A DNA stretch of 64,000 bases from Roseateles_B sp041913905 (GTDB taxonomy: Bacteria > Pseudomonadota > Gammaproteobacteria > Burkholderiales > Burkholderiaceae_C). Below the pieces are notes generated by a model, which made no database searches, was not told where the DNA came from, and saw nothing but the letters and a program-made list of their open reading frames with translations. The DNA lies in contig JAYSEK010000006.1 of NCBI GenBank assembly GCA_041913905.1, forward strand, positions 93,250-157,249, read 5' to 3'. Position numbers and translations under genes: made by a program. Shown in pieces: positions 19,570 through 27,528 of the stretch; positions within the stretch are counted from its first letter, which is position 1, and each line of letters starts with the position of its first letter.

Positions 19570-20700
19570 ATGACCCAGATCTGTTGGATGGATTCGTTGA
19601 TTCCGGCACGAAAGCTCGAGTACCTAGTCGTCTCCGATGCCGATGACGTGCATGCGTGCGCATTGGTGGCAGCACTACGCATGGCAGGATCCACTGCTCT
19701 GCTGGTCGACACCAGCCTATTCGGGCGCGGGCTGGACATTGACATCCTGTTTGGCGGCGATGAACCTTCCCGGTGCAGGATCCAGCTGGACGGCGAGACC
19801 TATGTCTTCAGCCAGGGTGATCCCCTTCGCGCGACGTGGGTGCGCCGTCGTGGCTACCCTGCCCAATGGCCGCAACATGACGCGGAAGACAGCGAATTCA
19901 TGCTTGCCGAATGCTGCTCGGTGATCGATACCTTTTACGATGTTGCTGCCGACTGTAGCGATCTGACGATCAATGCGGCCTTCACTTTCACGAATGGCTC
20001 GAAAAAGGCCTCCATATTACGGCGTGCTCAGGACGCCGGAATTGCGGTTCCGCCATCGCTGCTCACGCGCTCGGCCGCAGTGACCGACGGTTTCAGGCAG
20101 CAGCGTACCTGCGTGTTCAAGCCGCTGACCCAGTTTGCGTGGCGCGCCGAGACGGGCGCTCGGCGGCTGCCCCGTGTTGTCGACATCTCCGGCATCACCG
20201 GTGGCGAAATCTTTGGCGAGCTCTCTCCGCCGGCCTGCATTCAGATGCAGGTCAATAAGCAAAAGGAATACAAACTTTGTGTCGTGGGCGAGCAGGCCTT
20301 TGTTGCCGAGGTCGTGTCCCGTCGGGACCAGGGGCAGGTGGATGTAAAGGTATCGGGCGCTTCCTATCATCTGATCGCCAGGGACCATTGGCCTCAGGCA
20401 TTGATCGCCATCGCGCAGTTCATGCGTGATCAGGGGATGGATATTTCATCGGCGGACGTCTTGGTGGACCACAGAGGGCGTTGCTGGCTGATTGACGTCA
20501 ACCCCAACGGCCAGGTTCTCATGCTTTCGTCGCAGGATGAATGTGAGATCCTTGGTGCGATGCTTGCGTTGGTTCAAGGGGTTCAAGACCCTTTGGCGCC
20601 TTGCCGTGTTTCCCGCCGAGCCATCCAACAAGACACCTATCGCATGGCTCACAAGGGCCGGGAGACGTTGGCCGCGATGACCGCGGGGCCTCGTTCATGA
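19570..20700 (+). CDS. ATP-grasp RiPP ligase 1 (MvdC/MvdD-like)
   Basis: A 376-residue enzyme. ATG 19570 is preferred because an upstream start would lie inside the terminator. The N-terminal pre-ATP-grasp region (LEYLVVSDADDVHACALVAALR) carries WVRRR at 90-94, the arginine motif common in graspetide ligases. The ATP-grasp fold follows with Lys184 (VFKPL), the strand around residue 226-240 (MQVNKQKEYKLCVVG), and the metal/ATP site LIDVNPNGQ at 307-315. Such enzymes use ATP to form omega-esters or omega-amides between Ser/Thr/Lys and Asp/Glu side chains. Precursor B just upstream is the expected substrate. The codon use and GC content are visibly lower than in neighbours. An MvdC/D-like ligase is a firm call; exact product is not known. 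Confidence 0.85.
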   Translation: MTQICWMDSLIPARKLEYLVVSDADDVHACALVAALRMAGSTALLVDTSLFGRGLDIDILFGGDEPSRCRIQLDGETYVFSQGDPLRATWVRRRGYPAQWPQHDAEDSEFMLAECCSVIDTFYDVAADCSDLTINAAFTFTNGSKKASILRRAQDAGIAVPPSLLTRSAAVTDGFRQQRTCVFKPLTQFAWRAETGARRLPRVVDISGITGGEIFGELSPPACIQMQVNKQKEYKLCVVGEQAFVAEVVSRRDQGQVDVKVSGASYHLIARDHWPQALIAIAQFMRDQGMDISSADVLVDHRGRCWLIDVNPNGQVLMLSSQDECEILGAMLALVQGVQDPLAPCRVSRRAIQQDTYRMAHKGRETLAAMTAGPRS

Positions 20701-20826
20701 GGGGCGGCGGCAGCCACATCTCGAGCCGATCGTTGGCTGCTGCCATTGCCGCCGTTGCGGGCGCTGCTCGCAAGCGCCGAGGCCGTCGAGCAGAATCTTG
20801 GGTACCCTTGACCCTTCGCCGGCCCA

Positions 20827-22218
20827 GTGCCGAAACGCTTCCTGTTTTATCAAAGTCATGTGGTGAGTTCAGTGCGGGAAACCCTGTTCAGACCCGAAGT
20901 GATGCAAGCCCAGTCCACCCAGTGGCTGGGCACGATACGCATTGGCCGCCCACCCAGCTTTGCCTGGCTGACCGGCATTGCTGTGGCCTTGCTCGCCGGG
21001 CTGCTGGCCTTCGCCCTGCTGGGCGAGATCAGCCGCAAGGCGCGCGTGTCCGGCGTGCTGCTGCCCACCGGCGGCCTGATCGGCATCACGGCACCGCAGT
21101 CGGGCGCCGTGGCCGAGTTGCTGGTGAAGGAGGGCGACGAAGTCCAGGCTGGCCAGCCTCTGCTGAAGATCCGCAGCGAGCGCCGCCTGGCCCAGGGTGA
21201 CGTGGCCCTGCTCAACGCCCAGGCCCTGGCCCAGCGCCGCCAGAGCCTGGAGACCGAGCGCCTGCTGCAGCAGCAGCAGGCCCGCCAGCGCGCCGATGCG
21301 TTGAATGATCGCCTGCGCAGCCTGCAGTCCGAGGAGCGACAGGCCCAGGGCGAGCTGGACTCCAGCCGCCAGCGCGCCCAGCTGGCGCAGAAGAGCCTGG
21401 ACCGCTTCAACGAACTGGCGCGCAACGGCTATGTCTCTGCGGCTCAAGTTCAGCAGAAGCAGGAGGAACTGCTGGACCTGCAGATGCGCGAGCGCAGTGC
21501 CGAGCGCAATCTGGGGGCCCTGCAGCGCGATGCCCAGTCGGTGCGTGCCGATCTGGCAGCGAACGACACCAATCTGCGCTCGGCACTGGCCCTGGTCGAC
21601 CGCAACCTGGCCAGCCTCGCGCAGGAGTCCAACGAGAACGAGGTCCGTGGCGCGGTGCTGGTGCAGGCGCCCCAGGTGGGCCGCGTGGCCACCTTGTCCC
21701 TGCACGGCGGTCAGTCGGTGCAAGAGGGGCAGGTCTTGCTGAGTCTGGTTCCGAAATCCGGAGCCGGGCAGGCGGAGCAGTCGCTCGAAGCCCAGCTTTT
21801 CGCGCCTAGCCGCACCAGCGGCTTCGTTCTGCCCGGGCAGCAGGTATGGTTGCGCTACGCCGCCTACCCCTACCAGAAGTTCGGCATGGCGCGCGGCCGT
21901 GTGGTCGCCGTCAGCCAGGCACCCCTGACGGCCCAGGAATTACCCAGTGGCCAGAGCCAGTCCTTGCAGGCCGCGGCCCAGGCCAACGAGCCGCTGTACC
22001 GCATCCGCGTGGCGCTGGATCGGCAGGACGTGCAGGCCTACGGCGCCAGCCTGCCGCTCAAGCCGGGTATGAGTCTGGACGCCGACGTGCTGCAGCAGCG
22101 CCAGAAAGTCTGGGAATGGGTGCTGGAGCCCATCCTGGCCGTGTCGGGCCTGGCGCCTTTCGTGAACACGCCGCAAGACGGTAGCACCCAGCCGCAGAAA
22201 ACCGGGGCTGCGCGATGA
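20827..22218 (+). CDS. HlyD-family adaptor of the peptide exporter
   Basis: About 463 residues from the GTG at 20827; GTG codons at 20860, 20863 and 20872 are alternatives since none has a clear ribosome site. The typical entry LFRPEVMQAQSTQWLGTIRI of CvaA/MchE-type adaptors is followed by one transmembrane helix (FAWLTGIAVALLAGLLAFALL), a lipoyl-like strand (IGITAPQSGAVAELLVKEGDEVQAGQPLL), a long Gln/Arg-rich coiled coil (about 135-260) and a beta-barrel C-terminus (FVLPGQQVWLRYAAYPYQKFG). It should bridge the ABC exporter to a TolC-like outer-membrane channel, which is not in the window. Its TGA overlaps the exporter ATG. Confidence 0.9.
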   Translation: MPKRFLFYQSHVVSSVRETLFRPEVMQAQSTQWLGTIRIGRPPSFAWLTGIAVALLAGLLAFALLGEISRKARVSGVLLPTGGLIGITAPQSGAVAELLVKEGDEVQAGQPLLKIRSERRLAQGDVALLNAQALAQRRQSLETERLLQQQQARQRADALNDRLRSLQSEERQAQGELDSSRQRAQLAQKSLDRFNELARNGYVSAAQVQQKQEELLDLQMRERSAERNLGALQRDAQSVRADLAANDTNLRSALALVDRNLASLAQESNENEVRGAVLVQAPQVGRVATLSLHGGQSVQEGQVLLSLVPKSGAGQAEQSLEAQLFAPSRTSGFVLPGQQVWLRYAAYPYQKFGMARGRVVAVSQAPLTAQELPSGQSQSLQAAAQANEPLYRIRVALDRQDVQAYGASLPLKPGMSLDADVLQQRQKVWEWVLEPILAVSGLAPFVNTPQDGSTQPQKTGAAR

Positions 22219-24335
22219 AACTCTATTTGCAATCCGAAGCGGCCGAGTGCGGCCTGGCCTGCGTGGCCATGGTGGCCAGCCACTATGGCATGAGCCAGGA
22301 CCTGGGCGATTTGCGCCGGCGCTTCCCCATTTCGCTCAAGGGCGCCAAGCTGGCCAACCTGATCAGTCATGCGGGTGCGCTGGGATTTTCCGCGCGTCCG
22401 CTGAAACTGGAGCTGGAACACCTGGAGCAGCTGAGCCTGCCCTGCATCCTGCACTGGGACCTCAACCACTTCGTGGTGCTCAAGAAGGTGGCTGCACGCC
22501 ATTGCGTTGTGCTGGATCCCGCGATCGGCGAGCGGCGGCTGAGCATGGCGGAGATGTCGGCGCATTTCACTGGCGTGGCGCTGGAGCTGACGCCCAATGC
22601 GGACTTCAAGCCGCAGGCGCCGGTATCGCGCCTGTCGCTGCGATCACTGACGGGGAAAGTCAGCGGCCTGAAGCGATCCCTGCTGCAGATTCTGGCGGTG
22701 GCGGTGGCGCTGGAGGTGTTTGCCGTCGTCGCGCCCTTGTTCAACCAACTGGTGGTGGATGAGGTGCTCAGCAGCGGCGATTCCGAGCTGTTGGGCGTGC
22801 TGGTGCTCGGCTTCGGCCTGCTGCTGCTGATCCAGACCGCGCTGTCGCTGGGCCGTTCCTGGATGGTGGTGCTGCTGAGCCAGACCCTGGCGCTGCAATG
22901 GCAGTCCAACGTCTTCGCCCACCTGATCCGCCTGCCCACCAGCTTCTTCGAGAAGCGCCATCTGGGCGACATCACCTCCCGCTTCAGCGCGGTCCAGGCC
23001 ATCCAACGCAGCTTGACCACTGCGGCCATCGAGGCGGTGCTCGACGGCCTGATGGCCTTGATCGCGCTGGCCATGATGCTGCTGTATTCAGCGCCGCTGA
23101 CGGCCGTGGTGCTGGGCGCCGTACTGGCCTACGCCGCGCTGCGCTGGGTGGCTTACCGGCCTTTCCGCGACGCGTCGGCCGAGCGCCTGGTGATCTCGGC
23201 CAAGGAGAACACGCACTTCCTGGAGACGCTGCGCGCCATCACGCCGTTGAAGCTCTATGGGCGCGAAGACGAGCGCCGCGCCCGCTGGCAGAACCTCATC
23301 GTCGACGTGCAGAACCGCGATGTGCGGACCGCCAAGATGAGCATGGCCTTCCAGGCCGCCAACACGCTGATCTTCGGTCTGGAGAACCTGGCCGTGCTCT
23401 GGCTGGGTGCCCGCACCATTCTTCAGGGGCAGCAGAACCATGCCGTGGCGCTGACGGTGGGCATGCTCTTCGCCTTTGTCAGCTACAAGGGCCAGTTCAC
23501 CAGCCGGGTTGGCAAGCTGATCGACTATGGTGTCGAACTCAAGATGCTGTCCCTGCATGGCGAGCGCCTGGCGGACATCGTGCTGGAGGCACCCGAGCAG
23601 GACGAAGCGCCGCACAGCGAGCTGGATCATCTGCCGGCCTCGCTCGAACTGCGCAATGTCTCGTTCCGCTATGCCGAGGGCGAACCCTGGATTCTCAAGG
23701 ACGCCAACTTCAGGATCGAGGCCGGCGAGAACGTGGCCGTCACCGGCCCCAGTGGTGCAGGCAAGACGACCTTGCTCAAGATCCTGCTGGGCCTCTTGCC
23801 GCCCAATGAAGGCGAGGTGCTCTATGGCGGCGTGCCGGTGCGGCACCTGGGCGTGCGCAACTTCCGCCGCCAGATCGGCACGGTGATGCAGGAGGACACC
23901 CTGCTGACCGGCAGCCTGGCCGACAACATCAGCTTCTTTGACAGCCAGCCGGACATGGGTCGCATCCAGGCATGCGCGGCCCTGGCCCAACTGCACGAAG
24001 ACATTCGCCGCATGCCCATGGGCTACCAGACGCTGGTGGGAGATCTCGGCACGGGGCTGTCGGGCGGGCAGAAGCAGCGCCTGCTGCTGGCGCGTGCGAT
24101 CTACAAGCAGCCCCGCGTGCTCGCGCTCGACGAAGCGACCAGCCATCTGGACATCGCCAACGAACGAGCGGTCACCGCCGCGCTCTCGCAGATGAAGCTG
24201 ACGCGGCTGGTCATCGCCCATCGTCCGGAGACCATCGCGGGCGCGCAGCGCGTGGTGCAGGTGCGCGACGGTCAGGTGCTGGAGCTGGCGCGGCAGGTGG
24301 GCGGCGGCGTGCCGGACAGCACGGCGGCGCTCTGA
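22215..24335 (+). CDS. Peptidase-containing ABC exporter (CvaB/MchF type, C39)
   Basis: A 706-residue inner-membrane exporter, ATGA-coupled to the HlyD gene. The C39 peptidase domain (1 to about 125) has Cys12 in SEAAECGLAC, His85 in DLNHFVVL and Asp101 in LDPAIG, so the catalytic triad is intact; it should cut after Gly-Gly. Transmembrane domain about 150-430. The nucleotide-binding domain has Walker A GPSGAGKTT, signature LSGGQKQR and Walker B VLALDEAT, with switch His in IAHRPE. In this family the exporter removes the leader and exports the peptide in one step. It is the only transporter in the island and so probably serves all three precursors. Confidence 0.95.
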   Translation: MKLYLQSEAAECGLACVAMVASHYGMSQDLGDLRRRFPISLKGAKLANLISHAGALGFSARPLKLELEHLEQLSLPCILHWDLNHFVVLKKVAARHCVVLDPAIGERRLSMAEMSAHFTGVALELTPNADFKPQAPVSRLSLRSLTGKVSGLKRSLLQILAVAVALEVFAVVAPLFNQLVVDEVLSSGDSELLGVLVLGFGLLLLIQTALSLGRSWMVVLLSQTLALQWQSNVFAHLIRLPTSFFEKRHLGDITSRFSAVQAIQRSLTTAAIEAVLDGLMALIALAMMLLYSAPLTAVVLGAVLAYAALRWVAYRPFRDASAERLVISAKENTHFLETLRAITPLKLYGREDERRARWQNLIVDVQNRDVRTAKMSMAFQAANTLIFGLENLAVLWLGARTILQGQQNHAVALTVGMLFAFVSYKGQFTSRVGKLIDYGVELKMLSLHGERLADIVLEAPEQDEAPHSELDHLPASLELRNVSFRYAEGEPWILKDANFRIEAGENVAVTGPSGAGKTTLLKILLGLLPPNEGEVLYGGVPVRHLGVRNFRRQIGTVMQEDTLLTGSLADNISFFDSQPDMGRIQACAALAQLHEDIRRMPMGYQTLVGDLGTGLSGGQKQRLLLARAIYKQPRVLALDEATSHLDIANERAVTAALSQMKLTRLVIAHRPETIAGAQRVVQVRDGQVLELARQVGGGVPDSTAAL

Positions 24336-24383
24336 GGCAGGCGCCTCCAGTAGGATTCGCCATCCCCGCTCGCCGTTCGCGCC

Positions 24384-24929
24384 ATGACCAAGACCAATGC
24401 ATCACTTGCCACCCGGGGCCGCCTGCCGGCCCAGGAGTCCGAGGAGCCTCAGGGTGAGCGCCTGGACCGCTGGCATGTGGCCATCCTGGCCGAGTTGCAG
24501 CGGGACGCGCGTCTGTCCAACGCAGAACTGGCCAGCCGCATCGGCTTGTCCACGGCACCGACCTGGCGGCGCGTCAAATGGCTGGAGGAGCAGGGCTACA
24601 TCACCGGCTACAGGGCGGAACTGGATCGGCGCAAGCTGGGCCTGGGCGTGCTGGCCTTCGTGCGGCTGGACGCCGATCGAAACAATGCGTCGGCCACCAA
24701 GGTGCTGGAGGAGGCCATCCGTCAGCTGCCGGAGGTGATCTCCTGCCATTACATCTCGGGAGCGGGCACCTTCGAGCTGCAGGTGCTTGCCACCGATCTG
24801 GATGCCTTCAGCCGCTTCACCATCGACACCCTGCTCAACCTTCCGAATGTCAAGGACGTGCACACCAGCTTTTCACTGGGTGAGGTCAAGGCCGGCGGTG
24901 GGGTTCCCCTGGGACATCTGATGCCCTGA
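24384..24929 (+). CDS. Lrp/AsnC-family regulator in the RiPP island
   Basis: A 181-residue protein starting 48 bases after the exporter stop. An N-terminal extension of about 25 residues is followed by the helix-turn-helix (VAILAELQRDARLSNAELASRIGLS, WRRVKWLEEQGYI) and the RAM ligand domain (VLAFVRLDADR, ISCHYISGAGTFELQVLATDLDAFSRF, VKDVHTSFSLGEVK). Lrp proteins form octamers and sense amino acids. Placed between the exporter and precursor C it is a candidate local regulator of the island. Inverted repeats lie just downstream. No strong ribosome site is seen at the start, so it may depend on upstream translation. Confidence 0.9.
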   Translation: MTKTNASLATRGRLPAQESEEPQGERLDRWHVAILAELQRDARLSNAELASRIGLSTAPTWRRVKWLEEQGYITGYRAELDRRKLGLGVLAFVRLDADRNNASATKVLEEAIRQLPEVISCHYISGAGTFELQVLATDLDAFSRFTIDTLLNLPNVKDVHTSFSLGEVKAGGGVPLGHLMP

Positions 24930-24936
24930 TTCCTTC

Positions 24937-24959
24937 TGACCATCTTGGCGTTGTGGTCA
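24937..24959. promoter_or_regulatory. Inverted repeat TGACCA-N11-TGGTCA
   Basis: A perfect 6-base inverted repeat directly behind the Lrp-type gene and ahead of precursor C. It is a candidate binding site for that regulator; no experiment or match supports it. Confidence 0.35.
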
Positions 24960-24972
24960 TGGTGCGGGCCTG

Positions 24973-25025
24973 GGTAATAACACCTATTGGAGATGGTCGT
25001 CGGTTACAAATAATCCCCCATTACC
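24973..25025. promoter_or_regulatory. AT-rich promoter patch with GGTAAT/ATTACC repeat
   Basis: A patch richer in A and T than its surroundings, bounded by GGTAAT (24973-24978) and its inverse ATTACC (25020-25025). It lies about 65 bases ahead of precursor C and probably includes its promoter, though no exact -35/-10 pair can be fixed. Confidence 0.4.
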
Positions 25026-25088
25026 GCTCCCTTGATGGGGCGGCGCTCACAGGGGCCGGGCGACAGGCTCCCGAACTGGAGGCAGAAC

Positions 25089-25277
25089 ATGAATGAGAAG
25101 AACGCAGTGGTGGCGGAGGATTCCGCGGGTCAAGAGCGCATTCTGGGGTTTGTTGCTGCGACGGTGCTCAGCACCGAGGAGCTGGGGCTGGTGGCTGGCG
25201 GCCTGTGCAAGGCGCCAGGACCCACCACACCGGGCTATGGCCAATGGGGCAGCGCAGGCGATGACTACGACGATTGA
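25089..25277 (+). CDS. RiPP precursor C: graspetide-like, TT...DDYDD core
   Basis: A 62-residue peptide behind GGAGG with a 6-base spacer. The leader (1-38) has a hydrophobic helix ILGFVAATVLSTEELGLVAGG; LSTEELxxVAGG resembles many double-Gly leaders. The core (39-62) is LCKAPGPTTPGYGQWGSAGDDYDD: the nucleophile pair Thr46-Thr47, Ser55, then four acids Asp58, Asp59, Asp61, Asp62 at the very end. Donor hydroxyls before clustered acids is the order seen in graspetides (for example the TT...EE type). A hairpin and an ATP-grasp gene follow. The core sequence is not one I recognise from a named graspetide. Confidence 0.85.
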   Translation: MNEKNAVVAEDSAGQERILGFVAATVLSTEELGLVAGGLCKAPGPTTPGYGQWGSAGDDYDD

Positions 25278-25306
25278 TCAGCGGCTGAGCTGACGTCAAT
25301 GACTCT

Positions 25307-25330
25307 CGATCCGGGCCCAGGCCCGGATCG
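25307..25330 (+). terminator. Hairpin between precursor C and its ligase
   Basis: A perfect 10-bp stem (CGATCCGGGC / GCCCGGATCG, loop CCAG) 30 bases past the precursor stop, followed by TTGCTTCT, a weak U-tract. As after precursors A and B, it separates peptide from enzyme. Confidence 0.6.
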
Positions 25331-25371
25331 TTGCTTCTGAATGGTGTCTTCTCTTCTCGGGGGAGGGTGAG

Positions 25372-26493
25372 ATGTCGGTGCTGATCTTGGGTTCTCGCAG
25401 CGACTTTCATGTGCGGGCCGTGCAATGGGCCCTCGGTGAATGTGGAATTCCTGTCCAGGTGGTGACGCACGCGCACTTTCCCGTGGGCGCCGTCATGTCC
25501 GCCGCCATCGAGCCCGACGGCGGGTTTCGCGTGCGCTATCGGGAACAGGCGGGCACACCGCAGGAGTTGCAGGATCTGGCCGGTGTCAGGCTGGTCTGGT
25601 GCCGGCGTCCGCTGCATCTGAGCGCGGATGGCATGCGCGGCGTGCACCCGGACGACCTGTCCATCGTCCGGCACGAGAGCGAGGACTTCATGCTGGGCCT
25701 GGCGGCCGCCTTGTCCGTGCGAACGCAGGGCCGTGCCGTCTGGGTGAATCCGATCGAAAGTCGGATACGCGCCCGCTCCAAGCTGTGCCAGCTGTCCCTG
25801 GCTCATGCCTGCGGCCTGCTGATCCCTCCCACGCTGGTGAGCAACGATCCCGACGAGCTCGAAGCTTTTCACGAGCTCCATCAAGGGCGTCTGATCTTCA
25901 AGGCCTTCCGTCCTCTGGACTGGGGCATGGAAGGGGCCTTCAGGACGTTGCCGACGACCCGCCTGAACCCGGATTTGCTGCGCATGCGCGGCGCCATTCA
26001 GCGCTGCCCGCTGATCTACCAGGCCGAAGTGAAAAAGCGCTACGAATTGCGGGCCCTGATCTGCGGTGACGAGGTGCACTGCCTGCGCGTGGACTCGCAG
26101 CACTCCAGCCTCACTGCCACCGACTGGCGCCTGTACTCCGCTGGCGAGGAAGGGCTGCCGGCGAGCCGCCATGAGCTGGCGGATGCCGACAAGCAGGCGC
26201 TGTTGGCCATGGCGCAAGCCCTGGGCATCCGGTACGGCTGTGCGGACCTGATCGTGGACCAGGAAGGGCGCCTTGTCTTCCTGGAAATCAACCAGCAGGG
26301 ACAGTTCCTGTTCATGGACCGCCTGTGCCCCGGCTTCGGCGCCCTGCAGGCGGTGACGCGCTACTTCGGCGCTGTGCTGGGCGTGTCGCGCGAGCACTGG
26401 CCGGCGCTGGAGGACTACGAGGCCTCCGGCGACTACGCCCGGTATCAGCAGGAGCTGGCGGGACCGTCTGCGGCCGCGAAGGCGTCCGCTTGA
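25372..26493 (+). CDS. ATP-grasp RiPP ligase 2 (MvdC/MvdD-like)
   Basis: A 373-residue enzyme, ATG preceded by GGGGGAGGGTGAG. The N-terminus (VLILGSRSDFHVRAVQWAL, AHFPVGA) and WCRRP at 76-80 match graspetide ligases. ATP-grasp signs: Lys177 in IFKAF, YQAEVKKRYELR at about 216-227, and EINQQGQFLF at 305-314. In ligase 1 the last site reads DVNPNGQ; here the Pro after Asn is replaced by Gln, an unusual variant, while Asn307 is kept. Only about 25 % alike to ligase 1 by eye, so it is a separate specialised enzyme rather than a recent copy. Precursor C directly upstream is the likely substrate. Its 3' end overlaps the convergent ArsR gene by 49 bases. Confidence 0.87.
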   Translation: MSVLILGSRSDFHVRAVQWALGECGIPVQVVTHAHFPVGAVMSAAIEPDGGFRVRYREQAGTPQELQDLAGVRLVWCRRPLHLSADGMRGVHPDDLSIVRHESEDFMLGLAAALSVRTQGRAVWVNPIESRIRARSKLCQLSLAHACGLLIPPTLVSNDPDELEAFHELHQGRLIFKAFRPLDWGMEGAFRTLPTTRLNPDLLRMRGAIQRCPLIYQAEVKKRYELRALICGDEVHCLRVDSQHSSLTATDWRLYSAGEEGLPASRHELADADKQALLAMAQALGIRYGCADLIVDQEGRLVFLEINQQGQFLFMDRLCPGFGALQAVTRYFGAVLGVSREHWPALEDYEASGDYARYQQELAGPSAAAKASA

Positions 26494-27179
26494 GCCAGAC
26501 GAGGTAGCAGGCACTGCACGCCAGGCGGCGTGAGTTCCACGGCCCGGCCCTCGCCTCGGCGCAACCAGCCCTGGGCCATGAAGTGCTGCAGCATGGCGTC
26601 TGCCAGTTGGCCGGCCAGATGGTCTCGCCGTTCGGACCAGTCCAGGCACGCGTAGGCATAACGCCTCTTGGAGGGCGCGGGCGGCTCCAGGCCCAGGCTT
26701 CGCAGCCAGGCGCGGCCGGCTTCGGTCAGGCGCAAGCCCTCGGCCGCCGGTTCCAGCGCCTGCACGGCATGCAGGCGCTCGTACAACTGCACCCCCAGCT
26801 GACCCGCCAGGTGGCCGTAGCAGCACCGGCCCGCCCGCAGGCGCTGCCGGGCGGGGGCGGCCCATTGCTGCGCATGGCTGTCGCGCTCGGCCACCAGGGC
26901 CAGCGCTTCCAGTGCGTGGGCCACCTCGGGCCCTGCCAGTCGGTAGTAGCGATGCCGGCCGCGCGATTCGCAAAGCAGCAGTCCCACGTCCATCAGCCGT
27001 GTCAGGTGGCCGCTGGCCGTGGCGGCACTGACCGAGGCTGCCCGAGCGAGCTCTCCAGCGCTGGCATAGGCGCCGGACATCAGATAGGCCAGCATGCGCG
27101 AGCGCGCTGGATCGCCCATGGCGGCGGCCACGCGGGCGATGCGGGGTTCGTGTGCGGGGGGATGGTCGGTGATGAGCAT
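26445..27179 (-). CDS. ArsR-family winged-helix regulator
   Basis: A 244-residue protein. The N-terminal third is an ArsR-like domain (VAAAMGDPARSRMLAYLM, YASAGELARAASVSAATASGHLTRLMDVGLL, RGRHRYYRLA). The long C-terminal part, with Cys-Cys-Tyr and His (GRCCYGHLAGQLG) and AYACLDWSERRDHLAGQL, matches a subgroup of about 230-residue ArsR proteins whose second domain contains a metal- or thiol-like site. It is last in an operon after NIPSNAP and ABM genes, with a 4-base gap, and so probably controls that operon. Its 3' end overlaps ligase 2 on the opposite strand. Confidence 0.85.
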   Translation of the reverse strand: MLITDHPPAHEPRIARVAAAMGDPARSRMLAYLMSGAYASAGELARAASVSAATASGHLTRLMDVGLLLCESRGRHRYYRLAGPEVAHALEALALVAERDSHAQQWAAPARQRLRAGRCCYGHLAGQLGVQLYERLHAVQALEPAAEGLRLTEAGRAWLRSLGLEPPAPSKRRYAYACLDWSERRDHLAGQLADAMLQHFMAQGWLRRGEGRAVELTPPGVQCLLPRLAQADAFAAADGPASSC

Positions 27180-27183
27180 GCGC

Positions 27184-27528
27184 TCAGCCTAACGCATGGC
27201 GCGAGTCCGGCGGCGCCTGCTCGCGGTCGCGCAGGCCATAGTCGCGCAGAACCTGAGCCACGCGCAGGCGGTAGTCGGCGAAGAGCTGCTCGCGTCCCAG
27301 TCGCTGTGATGCGCGATGCGCCATCTCCTGGCGCCAGCGGATCACGGCGGCCTCGTCCCGCCAGAGGCTCATCGACAGGTAGCGCCCCGGCCGGCTGACG
27401 CTCTCGAAGCGCTCGACAGAGATCAGTCCGTCCTGCTCGGCCAATACTTCCTGCAGCGCCGCCGCCTGGGCGAAGTAGCGCTCGCCCTGGCCGGGCAGGG
27501 GTTCCAGCTCGAAGAGTACGGCGATCAT
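27184..27528 (-). CDS. Antibiotic-biosynthesis-monooxygenase (ABM) domain protein
   Basis: A 114-residue protein with the small ferredoxin-like ABM fold: MIAVLFELEPLPGQGERYFAQA, a strand GLISVERFESVSRPGRYLSMSLWRDEAAVIRWRQE, then HRASQRLGREQLFADYRLRV. This matches the putative monooxygenases or heme-degrading-like proteins of the YgiN/HmoB type; many have no known substrate. The start at 27528 overlaps the NIPSNAP stop (ATGA), which fixes it. The catalytic residues are too poorly conserved in the family to judge activity. Confidence 0.82.
   Translation of the reverse strand: MIAVLFELEPLPGQGERYFAQAAALQEVLAEQDGLISVERFESVSRPGRYLSMSLWRDEAAVIRWRQEMAHRASQRLGREQLFADYRLRVAQVLRDYGLRDREQAPPDSRHALG

Noticed and set aside
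20697..21200. Frame starting ATGA-coupled to ligase 1
   Set aside because: It continues inside the HlyD gene in another frame, has Arg/Gly/Pro-rich composition and no leader-peptide features.
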